Source: Eremomyces bilateralis CBS 781.70 (Eukaryota > Ascomycota > Dothideomycetes > Eremomycetales > Eremomycetaceae). Taken from it: a stretch of DNA of 64,000 nt. The notes under the pieces were generated by a model, which did not search any database, was not told the DNA's origin, and was given only the letters and a program-made list of their open reading frames with translations. Shown here piece after piece: positions 23,389 to 36,149 of the stretch. The stretch's first letter is position 1. Every line of letters starts with the position of its first letter. The DNA is taken from assembly GCF_010015585.1 (NCBI RefSeq), contig NW_022985072.1:894988-958987 (forward strand). The letters are read 5' to 3'. Position numbers and translations under genes: made by a program.

Positions 23389-25423
23389 GAAAATGTCTGT
23401 ACCCCGCTCGGTTTTACGATTTTACTGGTATGGCGTACGGCGTCTTCTTGCAGTGCGGACAGACGGGGCTTTCTAGATATCCTCCTTTCGTCTGGGCATC
23501 CGATGGGGATATCTTGCGTAATGAGCTTCGCATGCTGTCCCGCAATACCCGAACCATATCGACCTAGGCCACAATGTGCCGCTTCGGGATGGCGGTGAGA
23601 GTTCTTTGGCTCCATAGGCTATCAGAAACAGCTTTCATACTCCCAGAATAGGTCAGTATCATGGGATCGGGATTGTCAAACCCCGCTTTCGCGTCGGTCG
23701 AGTCAACGCAGCATATCTATTAAGCGATGACTGAGTCTCACGCTAGTCGTACGAAGTCTTTTGGAGGGGATATACTCTTCAGATCCAATTACGATGGTTC
23801 GACGTGCCGTGGTCACATCATGAGATTGTGAACAGCAGCCCGCTAGCTAGAGGACAGACGAGAACAGACGACGATTATGGGTGACCTACATACATAGGCG
23901 GCATGCCACATACTACGCAGTTGATAGAACCTTCGGATCATGTAAGGGGAAATAAGAAGAGGCGACTTGATGATTCACGGCTGGCAATATTGATTAGCCC
24001 GTGCTGACGCACTATTGCTGAGCAGAGTGCTGGGATCATGCTGAGCGATGATGAACCGCAGGCTTGGAAACGCCAAATGTCAACGTGAACGAGGGAATTC
24101 GAACTGCAAATATCCAGATGTGGTGATGGGAAGCGATTTGAGGAAATCTACAGCAAGCTGGAAAGATAAGATGGCATGATGCTGCATCGCCAAATGCCTT
24201 GGTGAGTGGTGGTGGTGGAGATCGGATTGGAGAGGTGGATGCAAGAGCGGACGGGATGCGACGTTGAAATATGAATAGCAGTCGTTTTCAATAAACTGAC
24301 ACATGGGGAGCAGCCAGCAGGACGGCACGAGCATGGACGCCAAAGGAAACTATTGAAAATCTGATGCAAGAGGCAAACGATGCCCTCCCGTCGTATTCGG
24401 AATCCAATGGGATGGCTCAGAAAGTTAACGATACATCCATCACCGATTCCCAGAATGAGCTCTCAACAGAGAATTATTGTGCCGTGAACAAACTTATCTC
24501 CAGAGGTGGAGAGCTGAATGGAAAAGTAACTACATTAGCAACAGGAGAACACTTGACGGTACTCGGGCGGCGCGACAGACCGACTCCTGAGATGTTTTGG
24601 GAGGCTGTCGTGATAGTGAGAAGTTCACGGAACTGACGCCGACTGGTGGGCAGAGAATGACGCCACCCCAGACAATAACTCCAAAAATAAACCCCATGAA
24701 CTCCACGCACACCACCACTTCAACGAAATCCCATCGAAATACCACCCTCCCAAAGTCCAAATCGTCATCATATTCCAAAAACACCGAATTTCTAAGCCGT
24801 GACGACCACCGATGTGTCAACTCAGCAGCACCGACTCGGCTATGTGGGCGGTTTGATCTCTCACTTTGATGCTATGTACTATGGCTCAGCCCCGATCGTG
24901 CCATGCAACCGGCCAACGGTCCGCCACGCGATTTGCGTCCCCTTGCTATCCCTCCTGACGACGACAACCATCGCTCCCACTCGTCTCTCTTGCGATGGCT
25001 TTCCGCTGTATTCCATATTGTAGCTATGGCTGTGCAGAACGACTACTCATACAGTGGAGGCCGGCCCCAGCGCGCCGCCAGGGTAATCAATAATACCTGC
25101 AAGCTGGCGATGTTACCTTGAAGTGATGCCCGATATAGCGATCGAATTGTCAACTGTCTTACCTGTCTGTATAAGGTCATTCGCTTCGAATCGCCTTTTG
25201 GTGGTGTGATTCATCAGCATTGTCTGTCCAGTTCGCCTGTCGCCATTTTGTATATCTATCCACACCCTCGCTTTCGTCTCTTCGTTATTAAATTCAGTCT
25301 TTCAGTCAATCGCTTCATCATAACATTCGCTTGAGTCACACCAACACTTTCCATATACTATATCAATAATATATCTCAATACTCCTCTACCAAGTACATA
25401 AGAGACAAAGGTTCATATCGGAT
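23389..25423. other. Gene-poor intergenic stretch
   Basis: 2.0 kb without a supported gene. A 90-codon ATG frame at 24364-24636 (+) has no recognisable motif and I do not call it. The last 200 bp before 25424 are CT- and AT-rich, consistent with a promoter and leader for the secreted-protein gene. Confidence 0.5.
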
Positions 25424-26422
25424 ATGCTCAGTTTCCTCCCTGTCCTTGTGGCAGCCTTGGCCGGCTCTGCTGTAGCCGGCGAGAAGCCCTGGGGGGATAA
25501 ACATCCTCACTGGCCGACTGGAAAACCCTCCAGCACTATCTATCCCTCGAGCTCTTCCTCATACACTCACCATCCCCCTTCCTCAACTCTTTATCCGTCA
25601 GAGTCTTCTTCATATACGCATTATCCTCCTTCCTCATCTCCTCCCTCATCGTCTCCCCGGCCGACCAAAACTGGTCACCACTCCACCAAGACGATCACGA
25701 CCTACACCACTGTAACGACTTGTCCGGTCACCATCACCTCCGGCCACCATGTCACCACGACTTGGACCACGAGCACTATCACCGTCACCAGTTGCGTCAA
25801 TGGCTGCTCGCATCCGACCAAAGAACCACATAAGACGCTCCCTCCCAAGCCGACCGACACCACCGTCACCATCGTGTATCCGACCACCGTCACCAAGTTC
25901 GTCCCATGCTCGACTCCCGTGAGCAGCAGCGGCCAAACCACCTTCTACTCGACCTGGCTCAGTACCACTGAATATGTCTCTACCTACACCAAGACATACA
26001 GCCACGGTCCACCCCCGCCTCCGCCTCCAACTACGCTGCCGGAGACATGCCCTCCAGTTGCAACAGTTTACGTTACGGTGACAGAAACCAAGGGCGATAC
26101 TCCCGCCCCGCCACCAACTACAGCTCCCCATCCACCCAAGCCTACTTGCTATTCCGACAAGTGTTATCACACCATCACCTACACCTATCCCAATGGTTAC
26201 TGCACGACGATCACCATCACCGAGACACAATCGCCGTCGCCGAAGCCCACGCACACTCGAACCACCTCTAAAAAGCCGCACCCGCCGCCGACGGGAACAG
26301 GTAACCCGTATCCTCCACCGACCAAAAGCAAGCCGCCAACCCCGCCTCCTTCAGGGACGGGCAAACCTCACCATCCTCATGGGCCGGGAGGCTATGAGTG
26401 GCCTAAACCGGGAGGTCACTGA
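25424..26422 (+). CDS. Secreted Ser/Thr/Pro-rich cell-wall-type protein, 332 aa
   Basis: Single-exon secreted protein. The signal peptide MLSFLPVLVAALAGSAVAG is clear. Residues about 30-75 contain an imperfect repeat around YPSSSSSYTHHPPSS / YPSESSSYTHYPPSS. The middle is made of Thr/Val-rich beta-type modules with paired cysteines (TVTTCPVTITSG, TVTSCVNGCSHP, TKFVPCSTP, CYSDKCYHTITYTYPNGYC), separated by polyproline linkers (HGPPPPPPPTT). The end is Pro/Gly/His-rich (GTGKPHHPHGPGGYEWP) with no hydrophobic tail, so a GPI anchor is not expected. Dense Ser/Thr predicts heavy O-mannosylation and a wall or matrix location. Similar mucin-like proteins are common in Eurotiales, but I recognise no named family. 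A 211-codon minus-strand frame across it is a low-complexity shadow. Confidence 0.85.
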   Translation: MLSFLPVLVAALAGSAVAGEKPWGDKHPHWPTGKPSSTIYPSSSSSYTHHPPSSTLYPSESSSYTHYPPSSSPPSSSPRPTKTGHHSTKTITTYTTVTTCPVTITSGHHVTTTWTTSTITVTSCVNGCSHPTKEPHKTLPPKPTDTTVTIVYPTTVTKFVPCSTPVSSSGQTTFYSTWLSTTEYVSTYTKTYSHGPPPPPPPTTLPETCPPVATVYVTVTETKGDTPAPPPTTAPHPPKPTCYSDKCYHTITYTYPNGYCTTITITETQSPSPKPTHTRTTSKKPHPPPTGTGNPYPPPTKSKPPTPPPSGTGKPHHPHGPGGYEWPKPGGH

Positions 26423-29400
26423 AGATTGAGGGCATGACTTTTAAGGTCAATGCTTTCGAACGTTAATGACACTCCTTATAAGCGGGAATAAGATTGTATT
26501 GGTCCCGAGTCCATATGGTCGGATTTATGGTTTTTTTGCAGCATAGCAAAATGGCGTTGCAACGTTTACGGATTTGATCGGCGTCTCTCCTTTCCACGAG
26601 AAGTTCTTCTTACTATACAGTCTTTGGTCACTTTTAATACAAACCCACATTACTTCAATTGTCATGCATGTCTCTGCCTTCGTTTACAGGAGAACCAGTG
26701 TCGTTACTCTGCGCGGTAGTCCCTTATCGTTATCTACAGCTGCACCCCAGATTAGAATTCCTGATAAGCCCAACAGGGGCAGCACGCCATACAGCCCTAC
26801 TGCGTTCACGACGGACCCATTCCGCAATGATGAGTAATAAGCTTCTACACCAATTTGCTGGTTCATCTTCAGCGAGACCGATGTGGTGCCGCCGACATCC
26901 TAAGCGATCCGCATTACACTACTTTCGCCCAATGCAGCATCTCCCCTTTCTTATGATCGTCTCGAGTGCTAGGAATCCGATCCTGTTCAGCATAAGCGGC
27001 GCCTCCCAAGGGGCATCTGAATTCTAAAGCGACGTCCACAACTGTTACGGAGCACTAGAGGAGGCGACCATGCCAGACGCCCATCCACCCCGTACATCTG
27101 CGGATCCGACCAGGGACCGGGATTCTCATTGGAAAGTTTAAGGTTCGAGGTCGGACGGGGATGGACCGGCCGGTTGGGAATTTGCGACGAATTGGAGGTG
27201 TTCGCAATGTCTCCAATGGAAAACAAGGCCTGCAACCATCAGGAGTTGCCGTCGACGAGGCCATCCCAGACCCTTTTGGACGTTCCACAGCCCATACTCC
27301 AGTCGTAAGATGATTAGATGTGACTGGCGTGACTCGTTGGGTTGGATGCGCCATGGGGAAAGGGAGAGCGTTCGTGTTTGATAACGATTCAGGAAACAAT
27401 CACCTGTTCCCCTCCATTTCGAAAGTCATGGACGCCAACACCCGTAAATCGACGTCGGTAATTGTAAAGCGCGATTGGACGATGATCAATCCACCTAGGC
27501 CTCACATCCATCACGGCATCTTCACTTTTCAGTCATCACAGCCAGCATCGACACCATAGGTGAGGTTCTTGCTAAGCCTTTTGTGACTGAGTTGCATCAC
27601 TTCACCACGGCCGCTGCAAGGCTCGAGCGGTTTCTCACTGTCACTAGCGGAGTACGGAATACAGGCGAGCAAGCTTGAGCTGATTTCGTGCAGCAAGCTT
27701 GAGGTTTGTCGGGTCCTGTCGAATGCTGAACTAAAACGAGTTTTCCCAGGAAATGGGAAAGCAGGATCGAACCGGTGAAGAGAAAGTCGGCGAGAAATAA
27801 TGCGGGAGCCGGGAGGTCTCTTCCGCGAGCAGTTCGTCTGTGCGTGCGCAGCATGCGAGGGAGCCGATCAGCGACTTGGCGTCTGCTGAGGCCAAAATGC
27901 AGGGGAACCACCACACCATCTTTTCTTGATGATTGTGAACGACACTGCACTCCATGCGCAACGCTGATACAGCGTGAACCGTCCAAGTGGGACACAACTA
28001 TCCAGTAATATTCCAAGCGGATGTGAAGCCACCGGGTCGTGCCATAACATTGCGCTTACTGAGACGGTTGATCCCTCGCCATCTGCCGGAATTGCCCTTC
28101 ATTTGTAACTAAACTGCCGGGAATTCGGTCATATCCGGATGTTAGTCGCAACGATTGCGGGGGGGAATTATTCCAGCAGATCTACCCCTAGTTATGCGAA
28201 GGTCAGAAGCTCAGCGCAGTCATTGAAACTTGAATGGGATAGATCATGGAAGAGATGAAATGTATTAACGGGTTAATACAGGCTTCATGTCAAAGGTAAA
28301 AGGTTCCTGTTTACTCCGCACAGTCTGCGGGTCTAACCGAACCGCTCGTTCATCTCAAACCCTATCCCCAAGATCTGGGTCAGGCTGCAACGCCACCAAG
28401 GCAAACACGAAATGACAGCTGCATATCTCTAGCTTCATCCCCATGTCCTGGATGGTTGGATCACTCGGATGCATTCACGGTTTCGTCCTGGTGTGTATGG
28501 TTGACCATCGCTCTCCGATAATCGGAAACCAGCTGTTCCTGAGACTGAGTGACTGACGATCCTTGATTTGTTGTGTCATCTTCTGCGCTCCCTACGGGTC
28601 TACTGTTTCTTGTTAGACTAGGGAGGTTGTCCTGTATCGTGTGACTGGATAATCATTCGGCTGCTTCCCAGAACGGAGAACGTCCCAAATATTCGATGGA
28701 TACCCTGCTCCTTCAATCATGGCTTGTGCGTCCCAAACAGGATTGCTTGCATAATTAGATGATACATCCAAACTGCATGTCCGTCCTGTCAAGCCAGAAT
28801 ATCGTTTGGCCCTGAAGGCCTCGCGACATAACCGGCAAGTCGACTGCACAGGAGTGCTCCGCGATTTTAACTTTCCGACCAACTACATGGTGACAGTCAT
28901 GAAAATTCGATCCCCGACAAATTGCCAGTGAGCGGAACTCAGAACTCAGAAGTGGTATATCGGGTCATACTGTGGTAGGTACGCGCAAGAGCCAATAGGA
29001 CATACAGTAATGTAGATGTACGCTCACACGCTGTACGGAACGCAGTTGTGCGACGAATTTCGTGTTGGAATAACATGGTCTTTTCATTTCTCTGTGCTCC
29101 TCTTCATACCTTCGGTATGTCGGCGACTACATCCGTTCGGCGTCTACATTCCGCGACGAGTCATACTTAAGCGACATGGGACGCATGTTGTAACTTGTAG
29201 GGTTGTACCGGTTGTACGGGTACCGCTCGTGTTTTGGTACCCAGCGCTTAGAGCATCCAGATTTCAGTGGGCACAATCATCATCATCACATCGCTTCGGA
29301 CGTGAAAGCTTCCGGATTGTGAACGCGCTTCTGGCGAATGATGCTTCAACCCGAGACCAATCTATAGTCTGGGTTTGCGTGACGAATCTCGATGCTAACG

Positions 29401-32400
29401 CGTAAACTCGTAGAGTGAGGATCAGCCCTAGAGACGTATAGAATCCGGTTGATGACCAATTAGCCGGGATGCCATAAGTTGAAACTGGATTGACGCTCAC
29501 CTAAAGTCCAAAGCTGAACCTAAGCGATAACTCATAACTGCCGATATGCTGTATGCGGCATTGCGGCCGAAATCCTTCATTTCTCTCATACAGACCAGGG
29601 CAGAGAGACAGAATGGGAACTCTTACTACCGCGATCTAACGTATTGGAGGTTGGCGCAATCTGATTTCTAATAATACTAATAACCAGCGCAGTGGTATTG
29701 ATGATACACTCATTGATGATTGATCCTGCTGAGTTCTGACATGGAGTGTTCAGTCCGGTTCCCCGTTTCAGACCCCCAACCTCGACGCCCTCAAGATGTC
29801 CAATGAGGATTCATCATGTGCTAAGCTTGAGCAAACAGGACCTTATTACCATGCTGCATCAACATGAGGAAAGCCGGGAGGCCGAGTAAATTAAGGCGCC
29901 TATGTCTGGCATGGATTTGACGAATATCGCCAATATTCAATGGTTTGGCGGGATTTCCGCATACGCAGGATTCTGGTCTCTGAACTCCTGTGCTGTCTGA
30001 TGCCTCTCATAAGTCGAGGTCGTAAGCCGTCTCATGCATAACAACCTGGGCGGAAATAATCAAATACTGAGAGCGGAGACCAGAAGACACTAAGACACCG
30101 AGAAACAGTGCATGCGGAGCTGGAACAATTTAGAATATATGAAGGTCGCACAATGCAATGTAAAAATTCCCCGAATAAGCTCCACGACCACAGATCCGCT
30201 CCGAGACTGCGGGATTCCTGCGGTTGAAGGATGTCGTGAAGGATGTTGTGAAACCATCGAGCCAATGACTTCTCCGGTCCGGTATTGCTCCAATCCAATT
30301 CGAACGATCCCACTGTTGGACCAGATTCCGCCGTCCGTCGCACGGCATGATTTGCCGCTGGATTTTGTCTGTTGTCGATCCGATTCCATGCAAAAGCCGT
30401 GCAGCTTGGTGGACGACGCTGTCGCACAGAGCGCTGGCTACATCGGACCGTCCACACGGACATAAAGAGGAGAAGAATAGGCAAATGCACGAGTATTTCG
30501 AAATGAGCCTGAATGAACGAAGTGGAAATTGCTTTCTATGGCCATGACGAGCATCCATAGGGCAAAGTGCCAAAGACTGATCAGAGAAATATCTTCAGAG
30601 GTGGATGCTTATTATGCTATTTTTAGAGGTTATTCCTCATATACAGTTTTGTCCTTTGAATAGGACATTGGGATTTGGGATTTGCCAACCAAAGTGGTGG
30701 CTTGAGGGTAGGGGTACTCTGTAGTCTGTACTGTGTACTTCCTAGGGTATTTGCAACTTGGGTCATTACCAGCAATCCAACATGTCATTAGTATCGGCTG
30801 GGACGATATGCCTCACCTGCACCAAAGTCTCATTTCGATAGCGGGGAACGACACGACAAACAAAGCATCATATCCAACAGAAACTGTGACCTCCCAGCCA
30901 CATATCGCCGACCTCGTGTCTCAGATACACAGTGAATGTACGTCAAAAGGTGCCAACGCATGATACCACTGCAGAGCGCCCTCTTCTGGTACGTTACGAC
31001 AGTCCGACATGCATAACCCTTTGGTATCGGATAAATCATAAATCTGGATACAGGAAGGGCCTTATTTGATCAATTCCAATAAAACACTCCGTTAATGAAA
31101 CACTGAGTAGATATATCTCCACTCATAATCGCAATTGGGCAATGGACCGAAGATTTAACGGGCAGTCCCACATATCATTTGCTGAGAAGATGAGATTCAA
31201 ATCAGGTCGTGTTCCATGACGATTTGTTGTTCATCCAGTGAACAAATGGATCCGGGTTACCGGAGAGAATAAGGTTGAATGAAGACTGGCGTTCCCTATA
31301 TCAGACCGACTCTAGACGTTTTCCTATTGCACAAGCATGCGACTAAGCTGCTGCCACCTGGACCGGACCGATGAGGAGAGATTGCTAAATTAGCAATCAA
31401 CACCTGTCCCAGTGTTGCGGTCCGTGAAATTTGGGATCGTGGCTCTGATGAGCCTGACGTTCCTCGACCTTTAACACTGGCATGAAGTTTGACAGGGAAG
31501 TACCCGGTATATATCCGCGTGATCACTGGCCCTGACTCCTGATGATCATAGGGGGTATTTATTGTTATCTACGGTTATACGGTATCTTCAACAATCAATC
31601 AAGGACATATGATAATGCCGGTATGGGGTACCTTAACTCCACGCGATGCGCACGGTCTAGGACCACCCATGGCCTTTGGCCATATCCTATGTCCTCTGAG
31701 CCCATGGGGGTTGACATTTATCAAGCATCTTGATTCGCGAAGGTTGTTAGTTTGCTGCTAACCTTAGCCCAGGGCCCGGCGCAGCGGCTATTGCGGCAGA
31801 ACAAGGAGAATTCAACTTCCCTCGGTCCCTGTCAGACGGAATGACCAAAGCCCAAAGGAAGGTGGGCAGCAAGAGGCCTTTTGGCTGGATCGACTACCAG
31901 CATCGATGCAATCGAAATACCAATGAGAAGTCAAGACGCTGTGGATTCCAAGGCCCTTGGTCGTGTTAGCCCCCGACGCATCATCCGTCTTATGAAGTCA
32001 TGAGAGTGTGCCAGGGCGGTCCTGGTCACAGAACGCAAAAAGGGTTAATAATTGGCCAGTTTTCTGCATGTCCACCAAGCTGCAACGAATCTTGCAGATC
32101 AAGCGTGGCGTTATCCAGGATCTTCGGTTCCTGTTGTAATATAACAACGTGGTTGAAGAAAAAGACGGTGAAGCCCATGGTGAAGGTGAAGGGCAATTCA
32201 ATGCGTTGTCAAGAAAGCGGCCTTACTTGTTTGGACACATCGGTCATCACTCATGAGACTAATAACGTGTATCTTGCCAGATAATGCCCTAGGAGCCCCG
32301 TAGAGTTTGTCCAAGACATCTACTCCTGAAAATCCGAGACACGGAGAACAGCGGCTCCGTTGAAACGGTGGATTCTTTGTTTCCAGAGTACGGGGTAACG

Positions 32401-32490
32401 CCCGCCATGCAGAAATTCACAAAAGCAAAGGTACTGTGGATAAACGAAAATATCGGCACCGGATTGTCGGGACGACTAGCCAATTTAGGG

Positions 32491-32516
32491 ATGGCAAATT
32501 GGCAAATTGGCAAATG
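32491..32516. repeat. Short tandem repeat (GGCAAATT)3
   Basis: Three head-to-tail copies of an 8-nt unit in the gene-poor region. It looks like a simple microsatellite. Confidence 0.7.
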
Positions 32517-33217
32517 AATCAGGACAGAATTGCCTATTGGTGGGCAGACGGCGCAGTTATGTCAGTCAAGCTGCATCTCTAATCATAATTTAGAAGTATT
32601 TAGAGGGGATGCGCTGACAGAACATGAACCGCAGTCAGATCGTATTGAAATTTAAAAGCTGGGACATTGTCAAAGATCCGATTCTTTGGGCTGAAATGGT
32701 CGCGATCCGTCCGAACTTACTGAGGGTGAGACAAGGCTTGAGGCTAAGTGCAGCCGCAATAGATGATCAGACCTGATGTGTATCGGATAGGTTGATAAAA
32801 AAAATCACATCTCATGTACGGAATACAGTTGTACACGTAGCTACCGCACATAAGCTACTGTAGGAAGTACTTAGTACTAGCCCGCTACTAGGTAGATATT
32901 TACTGTACACGTTGGTGATAGTTATAGGAATGTACATGTGCTTCGTATTACCTGTGGGCTGTGGGGCCGTCTTTACTATGTATGCCATACCCATTGCACG
33001 ACCATGAAATAGTTCCTCGTGTCTTCCTTCGATCCGGAATCAAGGCCCGCCAGAGACCCTGGGAAGGAAGGCGACTCATTGCGCCTTCTTCATTTGACGT
33101 CTTTGTGGGCGTCAAAAAGGCTGTGAGAGCTGTGAGGAATGAGGATACTACCCTCCTCAGAAGGCACACAAAGGAGAGGGACCGGCATGAAGACCCAGTC
33201 CCAACGGAACGTCACCT

Positions 33218-33252
33218 CCACAATCCACAATCCACAGTCCACAATCCACAGT
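33218..33252. repeat. Heptamer microsatellite (CCACART)5
   Basis: Five tandem copies of a 7-nt unit, CCACAAT or CCACAGT. Related heptamers recur near 62873-62916, and single copies occur near 16627 and 63022, so this unit may be common in the genome. Confidence 0.75.
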
Positions 33253-35387
33253 CCACCATGGCGCTTCGGTGCATAGGCGCCAAGCACCAGGAAACTGCGG
33301 TGGTCCGCGAGCAGCGACATGCGAAGTCAGGGAAGCAAACTCGGGCAGAAAGTCGGCCCATTTGCAGGAATCCCTTCGGTTTGGCGCACTGGCGGGTGCG
33401 CAGGTTGTGGAGACGTCACAGTGCAGTCCAGTTTGAGAGTGGACCAGTGACCCGAGAGGAAGGAACAGGCGGCAAATGAAATTTGACTGGCAGCAGAAGC
33501 ACCGAGCAGCGGCCAGTTGGCCCCTTGCAAACGAGCCCACACTTGCTCGTCGCTAACTCGCTACTGCCCTTTGTTAGTTTTGTTACTCGCCCTAGCGGTA
33601 GCGGCAATCCCGACAGTGTGGTTATGGGAACTTTGAATCCTGGGACGCCCGAGGTTTGCACGACCACTCGACCCCGGTGGCCACTGCCTTTTCCGGGGAG
33701 CGCTGAGTGCTTTTTCCCCCTTCACCACGGTGCCAAGCAATCAGCGAGTTCTCTTGTCTGTGGGAGGGGTGAACGGTGGGACATTGAAAGTTGCTGGTCA
33801 GCGACCCAAGATTCCGCTCAATCCTTATACCGTGATATTCTCTCCCAACATCCGGAGCTGGTTCTGTAGTATTATTTATTGCCTGCACCATGTCCGTCGG
33901 GAGGTCATGCGTAATGCAGGACCTGGCCCCTGGAAAATGTCTGGGAAATGATGAGGCAAGTTCCGGACCGGGCTGCGGTACCTCAGTATCGTATCGAGTC
34001 GGGGATGGGATAATGATGGCATTTGGGAAACTGGGATAGAGACAGGGGGTAATTGAGAGCGGGTTTGGCTCATCCAACGGAGTACCTACCCTGTATTCCC
34101 GTTCCCGAATTATAGGGAGTTAGCTTGCCCTTTGCTCTGGCCTTTGGACTCTTTTATCCACGCCTCTTCTCGGCCTTCTTCCGCTCTTCACATCGTGGCT
34201 TTTTCCCGGCTCTACTCTCCGATTTCGATTTCCGAAATAATCTATACGAGGTAAACCGCAAATATCAGATGCGGTGCCCTTGCTGGAATCACCAGCCTTG
34301 TCCCCTGTCGGGCGATTGGAGGACCGGCCGGGCATTCAACAGCTTCCGGGCCATGTCCAGCAGGACAAAACAGGCACATGATAGTGAGCGGTGTGCGGGG
34401 ATAATATAGGCACCCAGCGACCTAAACCTCCCCAATTCCTCCACCAAATCCGAAGTTGTTTGGAGACCTGACAACGGACCGTGATGAAAACCCCCTTTCC
34501 ATGAGCTGAAAATTACCGGAGGCACCGTGCCTGCCTCTCACCAAGTCATCGGACATCGGGCAGGGAAGAAGCCAACTAGTCAAGCCGCGCTCCCTCCACG
34601 CGTCCCACATCGGTGGATTCTTGGATTGGGAACAGAACTTGGGTGTGAGCCGGGGTTGCGCCCTCGCGCCTTTTTCAATCTCAGCCTGCAATCATCATTC
34701 AGCACTAACTCCCAGGAGCGGAACAGTGAGCAAGAAAGCCAGGCGTGCTCGGGTCTTGGGTTGCACTGGGTCAGGCAAATTCAGCAGAAAATCAATCCAG
34801 TGAAATCCAATCCGCCATGCTGGTCCGCCCCTTTGGCGGTTTGGCCCTTCTTTAGATTGGCTTCTGAACCCGTAGTAGTTCCATACCTTTCTTACCAAAC
34901 CTGCTGTGCTGCTGGACTTGGACCTGTGTGTGTGCTTTCCATCCTTTGCCAATAAAATACACTGCCGCTCCCCTTTCTCCAGCCTCAGCCGATTTCCTTC
35001 CTGTTCTGTTTTTCTCCTCCTCCATCCCCATCGCGATACCTCAGAATTGCCCATACGCTCACTCTGGAGCTCGATCTCGAACACGAACGCGTCAAGACAC
35101 TTCCGTTGGCCAACTCGAATCCAGCCTGCCCGAATAACCCGCCGAAACAAACATACTTCCCGTCCCATCACGCTCAAGCGGTCCCAAAGCATTGTAATCA
35201 GTTGCGTCGGCCGAGCAAGCAGATCAGGACTTCCCGTATCCCAAGGGATTTGGAAGCATCAACGAACGTGAGCGAAGGGCAACGCATCAATCGGTAAGTC
35301 AGAAACATTTCCAGTTATGTGCAGCGAGCGAGCGAATGTGAATCGTGCCTCTGGAGCTCAGGCCCCAACCGCAATCATGAAGAATCC

Positions 35388-35760
35388 CCGAACGAGAAGG
35401 GACCGAAGGAGATCGCATCAGGCGCTGTTCTACGTCCTTCGATCATTCCCGAACACAGCTTGCCGAGCCTGAATGCGATTCGCATCCGGACGATCCTCTT
35501 GGTCAATCTTGCTCGTGCAAGAACGGGAAGCAGCATCTGTGTTTGGATTGTCGCTCGGTCGACTGGTATCCGTGGCGGAACTGCAAGTGTGTATCTGGCA
35601 CCACAGCACAACATACACACTCCACTCCAGGCTAGAGGAACTTGAGAATGTCGGAGTGTGCTTACAACCCGAGAACGACCCCAGCAATTTGGTTCTCCTT
35701 GCCGGGCATACCCTCCAACATTGCTTTTGCTGGGGTTCCTGGCGCAACTTCGTACTCAGG
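35388..35760 (+). other. Cys-rich coding-like segment, gene status unclear
   Basis: One plus-strand frame reads EPECDSHPDDPLGQSCSCK, then KQHLCLDCRSVDWYPWRNC. A 44-nt GT-AG intron (about 35588-35631, GTGTGT...CTCCAG) would join it in frame to LEELENVGVCLQPENDPSN and TLQHCFCWGSW. The composition (paired Cys, Trp, Asp/Pro) is unlike random frames here. I could not find a convincing start or end, and part of the frame lies just left of the transposon. It may be an internal exon pair of a gene, a relic, or chance. Confidence 0.25.
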
Positions 35761-36054
35761 CGGGGGGGATACGTAAACCGTCGGCCTCGCTGTGCACTCC
35801 AGAATTCTTCTCACGGAAAGCCCCTGCGACCGCCAACAAAAAACCCTTGCATATCCTCTGTACCTCCTGGCGTTACCTACCGGTGCAAGAGGAGCTGTAC
35901 ACGACATACACATCGGTCGAGTCGCTACAGCCGATGTTTTAAAGCCGAAAAGAGCGCTCTGGGTGTCGGAACTTGGAACACAACCTGAGTCCGGATGCAT
36001 GGCTAGGAAAGCAGCTCATCATCTATGGTCGTCTGCACTTGAACTTCGACATTA

Positions 36055-36104
36055 AGTTCAACCCCCTGTCAAGTAGCCAACCACTCGAGTAGCCAGTATC
36101 ACCA
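36055..36104. repeat. Left terminal inverted repeat of Fot1/pogo element
   Basis: 50 bp, exact reverse complement of 37817-37866; the match breaks at position 51 (T against C) and then decays. Confidence 0.95.
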
Positions 36105-36149
36105 TCTCAACCTCCATCGGTCAGACAGCAATATCTCTACTAAAACATA

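Larger units (their letters stand above)
26423..36052. other. 9.6-kb gene-poor region
   Basis: I find no gene that can be supported here. Frames are short, often begin at non-ATG codons and show no family motifs. Most of 26.4-33 kb looks AT-richer than the gene blocks. Short repeats occur near 32499-32516 and 33218-33252 (separate entries). From about 33.3 kb the sequence is more GC-rich, with overlapping open frames on both strands. One Cys-rich stretch at 35388-35760 looks coding-like and has its own entry. No LINE, tRNA or DNA-transposon remnant could be recognised by eye; strongly degraded copies would escape me. Confidence 0.55.

Noticed and set aside
24364-24636. 90-codon plus-strand frame
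   Set aside because: It has an ATG, but no motif, no splice partner and no composition distinct from its surroundings.
25646-26281. 211-codon minus-strand frame
   Set aside because: It is a shadow of the low-complexity secreted-protein gene on the plus strand and is Gly/Arg-rich as expected from its complement.
33090-33540. Overlapping open frames with the repeated motif VDCGLWI
   Set aside because: The apparent protein repeat is only the translation of the heptamer microsatellite at 33218-33252.
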